Of a DNA stretch of 10,884 nucleotides, positions 1 through 4,435 are shown one piece after another (positions within the stretch are counted from its first letter, which is position 1; each line of letters starts with the position of its first letter). Made by a program: the position numbers and the translations under genes. The DNA is taken from NCBI GenBank assembly GCA_009776965.1, contig WRMU01000030.1, forward strand, positions 1-10,884. Direction: 5' to 3'. The notes beneath the pieces are model-generated. The model saw nothing but the letters and a program-made list of their open reading frames with translations, searched no databases and was not told where the DNA came from. Source of the DNA: Microgenomates group bacterium. Lineage in GTDB: Bacteria; Patescibacteriota; Microgenomatia; UBA1400; PJMF01.

Positions 1-2
1 CC

Positions 3-407
3 CTTAAGAAGTTTAGGTGCTTTGAGAACAATGAATGGAAGGATTGTATTCAGGACATCATCAACCGCCCCGAACTCTGGGATGTTGGCAGGGAGTATGA
101 CTTTGGCTCCGATACTTTTGGCCAGAGATTTACCGACGATATTACCGCCGCCGCCAATGTGTCAGCGAATGTCATGCTCGATACCAACGCCGATGTGGCG
201 GAGCTAATCCAAGCCGGCGGCACAGTTGGCTTAGGCGATTCGCCCATTCGCGCCTATCTCCCCTTTAACGACTCCTCTGGCTACGGACGATTTTATCTCG
301 ATAATAGCGACAATCGTGTTTATCTAGAAACCATGACTCCCAGCAACCGTGACGGAGTGACCAATAGCGATTATAATGTTTGGATTAAATATCTAAAAAA
401 TATCTAA
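3..407 (+). CDS. C-terminal end of an unrecognised, probably surface-exposed protein (5' partial)
   Basis: The frame is open from the first bases of the window to TAA at 405-407, so about 134 C-terminal residues are seen and the start lies outside. An ATG at 159 is internal; the frame reads without interruption upstream of it. I do not recognise the family. The fragment begins with a short Cys/Trp motif (RCFENNEWKDC), then a polar, Asp/Asn/Gly-rich stretch without membrane segments, ending in an aromatic motif (DYNVWIKYLKNI). Polar, Asn-rich composition of this kind is common in secreted or appendage proteins, but that is only inference. The next gene follows 24 bases downstream in the same direction with its own ribosome binding site, so the two are probably co-transcribed. 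Confidence is good that it is coding and low for any role. Confidence 0.7.
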   Translation, partial: LKKFRCFENNEWKDCIQDIINRPELWDVGREYDFGSDTFGQRFTDDITAAANVSANVMLDTNADVAELIQAGGTVGLGDSPIRAYLPFNDSSGYGRFYLDNSDNRVYLETMTPSNRDGVTNSDYNVWIKYLKNI

Positions 408-431
408 TAAGGAATTAGTAAAGGAAAAAAT

Positions 432-878
432 ATGCCCAAATCCATGCCCAAAAAAGAAGATGTCGATGTTTTCTATACTCCCGCCAAATCCGCCAAGTCG
501 TCGTCCAAATCAGGCAAAGTAATTGCCATTCGTCTGGTAGCCGTCGCCGTGATCGCAGTATTAGCTTTTGTCTGTATCCGTCAATATTTAGCAGTCAGGG
601 GACTGCGCAATCCCGACAAATCAGCTAGTCAAGCCCATCAAGAAGCTCAAGATGTCAAAGCCAAGGCGGCCAGATTAATTCAATTACCAGACGAAGACGC
701 CACTATTGCCACAGTGCAGGACGCCAGCAAACTTTCGGGACAAGACTTTTTCGTCAACGCCCAAGACGGCGACCGAGTTCTGATTTTTTCCGAAGCCAAA
801 AAAGCAGTCATCTATCGAGAGTCTGCCGATCTCATTATCAACTCCGGCCCCATCGTCATCAACTCAGCTCTTGAGTAA
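432..878 (+). CDS. Conserved single-pass membrane protein of CPR type, function unknown
   Basis: 148 residues. The ATG at 432 is preceded by a purine-rich ribosome binding site (AAAGGA, about 421-426), which supports this start. Residues 1-30 are Lys/Ser-rich and probably cytoplasmic; residues about 33-50 are one hydrophobic segment; residues 60-80 are polar and Ala-rich, possibly a short helix; residues 84-140 form a compact domain with the phrases TVQDASKL, FFVNAQDGDRVLIF and KKAVIYR. That last module is one I associate with small conserved membrane proteins widespread in CPR genomes, often near surface or pilus genes; no biochemical role is known to me. It lies directly downstream of the unrecognised protein and converges on ackA, overlapping its 3' end by 15 bases, leaving no room for a terminator between them. 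Confidence 0.8.
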   Translation: MPKSMPKKEDVDVFYTPAKSAKSSSKSGKVIAIRLVAVAVIAVLAFVCIRQYLAVRGLRNPDKSASQAHQEAQDVKAKAARLIQLPDEDATIATVQDASKLSGQDFFVNAQDGDRVLIFSEAKKAVIYRESADLIINSGPIVINSALE

Positions 879-2060
879 TGCCGCTGTATCTCTGGCGATC
901 ATCAATTCTTCATTAGTTGTGATCATCAAAGCTCGCACTGTTGACTTTTCTGTGGCTATGTCTGCCTCTCCATAACGAGCTTTATTTTTCTCCTCATCCA
1001 ACTCCAGCCCCAGAACCCCTAGGTATGAGCAAATATCAGTCCTCTGTAGTGGCCCTTTCTGACCCACTCCTCCCGTAAAAATCACCGCATCCACTCCATT
1101 CATCGCCACTGCATACTGCCCAATATATTGCGCCACTCGATAGCCAAACATATCCAGTGCCAGCTTAGCTTTTTTCACCCCTTCCGCCATCGCATCCTCC
1201 AAATCGCGGAAATCACTACTCCCCAAACAAGCAATGCCCAGTGCTCCCGACTGTTTATTGAGCAGATGGCTAATTTTATCGGTACTCAATCCTTCTTTAT
1301 CCATCAAGTATAAAACTACCGCCGGATCAATATCGCCGCAGCGCGTGCCCATCATTAATCCCTCCAGCGGCGTAAATCCCATGCTTGTATCCACGCTTTT
1401 CCCGTTTTTAATCGCACAAACACTCGCTCCGCCTCCCAAATGACAGCTAATCAACTTAAGTTTTTCAATTGGTTTACCCAGCATTTCCGCTGCCCGCAGC
1501 GCCACATACCGATGGCTAGTGCCATGAAAACCATATTTACGCACTTTATATTTTTCATACAAATTATAAGGAATGCCATATAAATATGCTTTTTCCGGCA
1601 AAGTGCTATGAAAAGCCGTATCAAAAACCGCCACTTGCACTGCCTTGGGCAAAATCTGCTGACAAGCATTAATCCCTAGCAAGTTTGGCGGATTATGCAG
1701 CGGCGCCAACTCGCTATAGCTATCAATCAATTTTTCCACCCTATCATTAATAATCACCGATTTGCGCAAAGCCTCCCCGCCATGCACCACTCTATGCCCC
1801 ACAGCCTTAATTTCGCCAACACTCTTAATCACCGCCTTTTCTCCCTCCATCAAAGCCTTCATCACAAAAGATATCGCCTCCGAGTGTGTCGGCATATCCA
1901 CTTTAGTTTTCACTTCAAAATCCCCAACTTCATGTTTATTAAATGAGCCTTCCAAGCCAATTTTCTCGCAATTACCGCTCGCCAAAACCGTTTCATTTTT
2001 CATCTCTAACAGCTGATATTTCAAAGACGAACTTCCGCAATTTATCACCAAGATTTTCAT
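864..2060 (-). CDS. ackA: Acetate kinase
   Basis: 398 residues, full length for the family. AckA interconverts acetyl phosphate + ADP and acetate + ATP in the cytoplasm, the ATP-yielding last step of acetate fermentation. The N-terminal MKILVINCGSSSLKYQL carries the catalytic Asn7; further family residues are in place: Arg90 (GHRVVHGGE), Asp147 (VFDTAFH), His179 (YGFHGTSHR), the Gly-rich phosphate loop HLGGGAS (207-213), Arg240 (MGTRCGDIDP) and Glu384 (TTNEELMIARDT). All expected active-site positions are present, so it should be active. The start is supported by AAGG(AT) at 2068-2073, about 8 bases upstream of the ATG. It lies 32 bases downstream of tRNA-Ser on the same strand and is probably transcribed with it. 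The TGA stop overlaps the 3' end of the convergent + gene. No pta is visible in the window. Confidence 0.97.
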   Translation of the reverse strand: MKILVINCGSSSLKYQLLEMKNETVLASGNCEKIGLEGSFNKHEVGDFEVKTKVDMPTHSEAISFVMKALMEGEKAVIKSVGEIKAVGHRVVHGGEALRKSVIINDRVEKLIDSYSELAPLHNPPNLLGINACQQILPKAVQVAVFDTAFHSTLPEKAYLYGIPYNLYEKYKVRKYGFHGTSHRYVALRAAEMLGKPIEKLKLISCHLGGGASVCAIKNGKSVDTSMGFTPLEGLMMGTRCGDIDPAVVLYLMDKEGLSTDKISHLLNKQSGALGIACLGSSDFRDLEDAMAEGVKKAKLALDMFGYRVAQYIGQYAVAMNGVDAVIFTGGVGQKGPLQRTDICSYLGVLGLELDEEKNKARYGEADIATEKSTVRALMITTNEELMIARDTAALLKS

Positions 2061-2092
2061 AAAAACAATCCTTGTTTACTTCATATTAATAT

Positions 2093-2181
2093 TGGCGGAA
2101 GTAGTGGGAGTCGAACCCACGAAGCCGTTTCCGGACTCACGCTTTCCAAGCGTGTGCAATTGACCACTATGCGATACTTCC
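2093..2181 (-). tRNA. tRNA-Ser (anticodon GGA), CCA encoded
   Basis: The minus strand folds as a complete 89-nt class II tRNA. The 7-bp acceptor stem is GGAAGTA/TACTTCC, followed by discriminator G and an encoded CCA (2093-2095 on the complement). The anticodon arm is CACGC-TTGGAAA-GCGTG with GGA at 2145-2147, decoding UCC/UCU serine codons. A long variable arm with a CCG-GAAA-CGG hairpin is the expected seryl identity element. The T arm is GTGGG-TTCGACT-CCCAC. It sits between the FtsB-like gene (17 bases upstream) and ackA (32 bases downstream) on the same strand, with no promoter of its own that I can see, so it is probably cut from a common transcript. Confidence 0.97.
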
Positions 2182-2198
2182 TTTTTACAGTCGAGTTA

Positions 2199-2561
2199 TT
2201 ATAGCATGAAAACTGCTCGCCATTTTTCCCAATTCGTGATTTCTCTCTCCTCTCGCTCCTCATTCATTCTCGCCTCCTCCCTCAAAAACCCTCGCATTTC
2301 AATGGCCACTTCCCCCTCTTTTTGCTGATATTTAACATCTCGCAATATTTTCTCCCTTGCCATGTCTTTTGTCGATAAATCAAAGGCCATTTGGGCCACC
2401 TGCCTCTCTCGCTCCAGCGCCGCCACCTCCTCGCTCAGCCCCTTAATCTGCCCGCTATTATTCACCACCACCATTCTATTTCTCCCCATCGAGAGAATAG
2501 CCACCAATACCGCCAGCGAACAACATAAAATTGTTAGTTTTCTCTCCCAAAAGTTTTTCAT
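2199..2561 (-). CDS. FtsB/DivIC-like septum formation initiator protein
   Basis: 120 residues. A short basic N-terminus (MKNFWERK) is followed by one membrane helix (about residues 9-26), then a charged helix of coiled-coil type (about 36-80) and the phrase AREKILRDVKYQQKEGEVAIEM, which matches the C-terminal pattern of DivIC/FtsB proteins (Ala-Arg-Glu...Gly-Glu before a short strand). Family members are bitopic divisome proteins that join the FtsL/FtsQ-type complex outside the membrane. The last 25 residues are unusually Glu/Arg-rich. Its only neighbours on this strand are tRNA-Ser and ackA. No Shine-Dalgarno sequence precedes the ATG; instead a -10-like TAGATT ends 6 bases before it, compatible with a leaderless mRNA. 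Size and architecture support the family; sequence similarity in this family is always weak, so the call is moderate. Confidence 0.6.
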   Translation of the reverse strand: MKNFWERKLTILCCSLAVLVAILSMGRNRMVVVNNSGQIKGLSEEVAALERERQVAQMAFDLSTKDMAREKILRDVKYQQKEGEVAIEMRGFLREEARMNEEREEREITNWEKWRAVFML

Positions 2562-2567
2562 TTATCT

Positions 2568-2573
2568 AATCTA
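2568..2573 (-). promoter_or_regulatory. Candidate -10 box of the FtsB-like/tRNA-Ser/ackA transcript (leaderless spacing)
   Basis: On the minus strand TAGATT is followed by exactly 6 bases and then the ATG of the FtsB-like gene. With standard spacing, transcription would start on the A of that ATG. No good -35 box is seen 17 bases upstream (TCATAA). The box abuts the -35 of the opposite-strand promoter, so the two could compete. It is weaker than the + promoter and AT-rich sequence makes chance matches easy. Confidence 0.35.
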
Positions 2574-2626
2574 TTGACATTTAACATTATTTATGATATT
2601 ATAAGCTCTATTATTAATATCAATAG
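2571..2626. repeat. Inverted repeat bracketing the recombinase promoter
   Basis: CTATTGACAT at 2571-2580 matches the reverse complement of ATATCAATAG at 2617-2626 in 9 of 10 bases. The left arm covers the -35 box and the right arm lies just past the predicted transcription start. It could be an operator bound by a dimer, or chance in a very AT-rich region. Confidence 0.4.
2574..2602 (+). promoter_or_regulatory. Near-consensus sigma70-type promoter of the recombinase gene
   Basis: TTGACA at 2574-2579, a 17-base spacer and TATTAT at 2597-2602: a perfect -35, optimal spacing and a -10 one base from consensus. Transcription would start near 2609, leaving a 5' leader of about 60 bases before the recombinase ATG at 2671. 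The leader is AT-rich and shows no Shine-Dalgarno sequence close to the ATG. The promoter probably also serves the surface protein gene that follows 9 bases after the recombinase. Confidence 0.75.
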
Positions 2627-2670
2627 TAATCATATATAAAAAAACACTAAAAGTCCAGTTAGAAATAAAT

Positions 2671-3540
2671 ATGTCAAACTTGACACTAACGCAACTAAAA
2701 GATCGCTACGAGGCTTCGCTCCGTCAGGCAAATAAGGCCAATGCCACTGTCATTGCTTATGTCAAGGATATTGATCAGGTCATCGAGTATTTAAGCACCA
2801 TCAACAAATCCACTCCCGAATTGGTTATCACTCAAGACATCGAAAACTTCAAGCAAAAACTCGAGAAAGAGCGCTATACCGCCAAGTCCATTTCCCGCAA
2901 AGTCAATTCCATCAAGTCTTTCTTTAAGTTTCTCACCACCCTCAATTCCGACCTCGATAATCCCGCTAAAGACGTGAGTCAGCCCAAATATGAGCAACAA
3001 CCTCCCATGGTGCTCTCTAAGAACGAATATCGTGCCTTGCGCGATGTCTGTCGTGGTGACACCCGCATGACCGCCATTGTGGAGATGCTCCTCCAGACCG
3101 GAATGCGTATTTCCGAATTAGCTAATCTTGCTCTGGGCGACATCAATCTCGACAAAAACATCATTTCTATTAACACTCAAGACACCGGCATTGATCGCAA
3201 CGTCCCTCTTAATGAGGCGGCCAAACGTGCTCTTAGTGAATACTTGAAAATCCGCCCTCGCGCCCATATCGACACCGTTTTCCTAACCAAAACCTGCAAA
3301 CCTTTCTTAATCCGCAATATTCGCAATAGCATTGATCGCTATTTCCGTCTTGCCGGCCTCAAGAATGTCAAGGTTAATGATCTGCGTCACACTTTTATTG
3401 TCGAGCAACTTCGCGCTGGTGTGCCTTTGATTTATGTGTCTCAGTTAGTGGGCCATAAACGCATCACCACCACCGAAAAGTATCTTCAATTCCTCGATAA
3501 GGACAACTCTGTAGTTGACATTAAGATCGAAACCCTCTAA
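2671..3540 (+). CDS. Tyrosine recombinase of XerC/XerD type with altered catalytic positions
   Basis: 289 residues, the usual Xer length. Residues about 5-95 form the helical N-terminal SAM-like DNA-binding domain; about 112-285 form the catalytic domain. Catalytic residues present: Arg146 (TGMRISELANL), Arg239 (NDLRHTF), His262 (LVGHKRITTT) and the nucleophile Tyr271 (EKYLQF). Two positions differ from the family: aligning DRNVPL with the usual KERLVPL hairpin places Asp171 where the active-site Lys normally sits, and the first His of the HxxR box is Asn236. Such enzymes cut and rejoin DNA at short inverted sites, for chromosome dimer resolution or for element integration. The ATG at 2671 has no clear ribosome binding site but a strong promoter lies about 70 bases upstream. 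It is followed closely by a surface protein gene. It may be the cell's housekeeping Xer enzyme, a dedicated invertase, or a weakened copy; sequence alone does not decide. Confidence 0.88.
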   Translation: MSNLTLTQLKDRYEASLRQANKANATVIAYVKDIDQVIEYLSTINKSTPELVITQDIENFKQKLEKERYTAKSISRKVNSIKSFFKFLTTLNSDLDNPAKDVSQPKYEQQPPMVLSKNEYRALRDVCRGDTRMTAIVEMLLQTGMRISELANLALGDINLDKNIISINTQDTGIDRNVPLNEAAKRALSEYLKIRPRAHIDTVFLTKTCKPFLIRNIRNSIDRYFRLAGLKNVKVNDLRHTFIVEQLRAGVPLIYVSQLVGHKRITTTEKYLQFLDKDNSVVDIKIETL

Positions 3541-3549
3541 AATGACTTC

Positions 3550-4167
3550 ATGAATAAAGTCATTGTCTATTCTTTTGTTAGTGCATTTTTTGCTCTCGCT
3601 TCTTCTGTCTCCGCTCAATCCATCAGCTGGCAAGCGCCCAAATACACTGGGGCCACCGAGTGCCAAAAAGTGGCCGAAATAAAATACGACGATCTTCGAG
3701 AAGATTCTAAAGAAAAAACTGCTATTGATCAGGGCCTTTGTGTTCCCATTACTGCTCTCCAAGCTGTTGATGCTCAGCGCCAAGTTTGCGCCGATAATTT
3801 TAATATCACCTATGTTGATAAGGCCATTTTCCCCGATTTTGAGCCCATCGACATTGCTGATATTAGCGATCCCGATAATTATCAATATGCGCCCACGCTT
3901 TGCGCCACTGGCCGCCTCTGTGTTGTCTGCACCCAAGGAAATCTGGTCTCTGCCTCCCAAGGCACCACCACTGCCTCTCCTTCTCCCTCTCCCTCTCCTT
4001 CCCCCACCACTTCCTCTCCTCCTCCCAACTCCACCCCCTCATCTTCCGCCTCCCCTTCCGCTCAGACCCCTGTTTCTGGAGTTTTGGAAAACACCCTCCT
4101 CCTTCTCCTAGTCGGCGGATTAGTCATCGGTCTCGGGTCATACCATCTGGTGCGCAATAGGGCCTAG
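3550..4167 (+). CDS. Secreted Cys-rich surface protein with Ser/Pro stalk and C-terminal anchor
   Basis: 205 residues, family not recognised. Residues 1-22 are a signal peptide (hydrophobic core, likely cleavage after VSA22). Residues 23-135 form an exported domain with six cysteines (38, 64, 80, 118, 124, 127), enough for three disulfides. Residues 138-172 are a Ser/Thr/Pro stalk including five Ser-Pro repeats. Residues 173-177 read TPVSG, followed by a hydrophobic helix (about 178-197) and a basic tail (HLVRNRA), which is the order of a sortase-type sorting signal, although the first residue is Thr rather than Leu. It may therefore be linked to the wall or stay as a tail-anchored membrane protein. 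It begins 9 bases after the recombinase stop and is probably co-transcribed. An ATG at 3542 in another frame stops after three codons, so 3550 is the start. Confidence 0.82.
   Translation: MNKVIVYSFVSAFFALASSVSAQSISWQAPKYTGATECQKVAEIKYDDLREDSKEKTAIDQGLCVPITALQAVDAQRQVCADNFNITYVDKAIFPDFEPIDIADISDPDNYQYAPTLCATGRLCVVCTQGNLVSASQGTTTASPSPSPSPSPTTSSPPPNSTPSSSASPSAQTPVSGVLENTLLLLLVGGLVIGLGSYHLVRNRA
3976..4005 (+). repeat. (TCTCCN)5 hexamer repeat encoding five Ser-Pro units
   Basis: Five tandem hexamers of the TCTCCC/TCTCCT type (the last is TCCCCC) encode Ser-Pro residues 143-152 in the surface protein stalk, inside a longer pyrimidine tract. Slippage by whole units keeps the frame and would lengthen or shorten the stalk by two residues per unit. 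Confidence 0.75.
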
Positions 4168-4185
4168 CAGCTTTTATTTTCCCTG

Positions 4186-4213
4186 TTGACAAATTATTTT
4201 TTTCCTTTATACT
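4186..4213 (+). promoter_or_regulatory. Near-consensus promoter reading into a region without a gene
   Basis: TTGACA at 4186-4191, a 16-base spacer and TATACT at 4208-4213. It starts 18 bases after the stop of the surface protein gene and points away from it; transcription would start near 4220. No protein gene lies downstream on this strand before the antisense of pheT, so the likely product is a non-coding RNA. Confidence 0.65.
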
Positions 4214-4354
4214 CAGAGTCGCATAAGAATTAATGTTAGGAAGTAGTCCTTTTTTATCACATATGGACAATAATATTCATTACCGCCTCTCTATTTAGGC
4301 TGATGAGTAGGGAGGTGGTAATTTGTCCTTCATTCTTGATCTTTAATAACTCAC

Positions 4355-4434
4355 TGACTCTAGTTTCCAAAGACTAAGTAAAAAAAAGCTCTTGGCGGAG
4401 AGAACACAAGCTTGGTCTTTGGAAATTGGAGTTA
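4355..4434. repeat. 24-bp inverted repeat after the pheT stop codon
   Basis: Arms at 4355-4378 and 4411-4434, fully paired as + strand RNA when G-U pairs are allowed, with a perfect 11-bp core TTTCCAAAGAC/GTCTTTGGAAA. The right arm ends 1 base before the pheT stop codon (4436-4438). The loop contains the pheT terminator on the minus strand. It could be the last domain of the candidate RNA, a two-way transcription barrier, or a remnant of a small palindromic element. Confidence 0.7.
4380..4413 (-). terminator. Intrinsic terminator of pheS-pheT
   Basis: On the minus strand, AAGCTTG (4407-4413) pairs with CAAG-AG-CTT (4386-4394), a 7-bp stem with a two-base bulge, and a run of eight T (complement of 4380-4387) follows. 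It lies 23 bases past the pheT stop codon, where a terminator is expected, and inside the loop of the larger inverted repeat, whose arms could form a competing structure. Confidence 0.55.
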
Positions 4435-4435
4435 A

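Larger units (their letters stand above)
4220..4434 (+). ncRNA. Candidate structured non-coding RNA, family not recognised
   Basis: The gap between the convergent surface protein gene and pheT holds a strong promoter and two large stem-loops on the + strand. Stem A pairs 4279-4291 (ATTACCGCCTCTC) with 4310-4322 (GGGAGGTGGTAAT), 13 bp with two G-U pairs and an 18-base loop, extended across an 8-base bulge by GGACAA (4265-4270) with TTGTCC (4323-4328). Stem B pairs 4355-4378 with 4411-4434, 24 consecutive pairs including four G-U pairs, around a 32-base loop. The 5' part (4220-4264) is less structured. The G-U pairs keep pairing where perfect complementarity is lost, which suggests selection on an RNA. 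I could not match it to 6S RNA, SRP RNA, tmRNA, RNase P or a riboswitch. The 3' end is uncertain, as no U-run follows stem B on this strand. The only reading frame, 21 codons from 4233, has no ribosome binding site. Confidence 0.45.

Noticed and set aside
3445..4160. Long alternative frames opposite and alongside the surface protein gene
   Set aside because: Shadows of its biased codons and the low-complexity pyrimidine tract; the 3550-4167 frame has the signal peptide, cysteines and anchor.
4233..4298. Small protein of 21 codons downstream of the 4186 promoter
   Set aside because: No ribosome binding site, no recognisable features, and it runs into the left arm of stem A; chance frames of this size are common.
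4300..4307. CTGATGAG as a hammerhead ribozyme core
   Set aside because: The matching GAAA segment and a cleavage triplet between proper stems are missing; the octamer lies in the loop of stem A.
4220..4434. T-box leader or 6S RNA as identity of the candidate RNA
   Set aside because: GGAAGTAG near 4239-4246 and GGTGGTAA near 4314-4321 recall T-box pieces, but the diagnostic TGGNACCGCG box is absent and the strand is antisense to pheT. No long stem closes the whole RNA around a central bubble as in 6S RNA.
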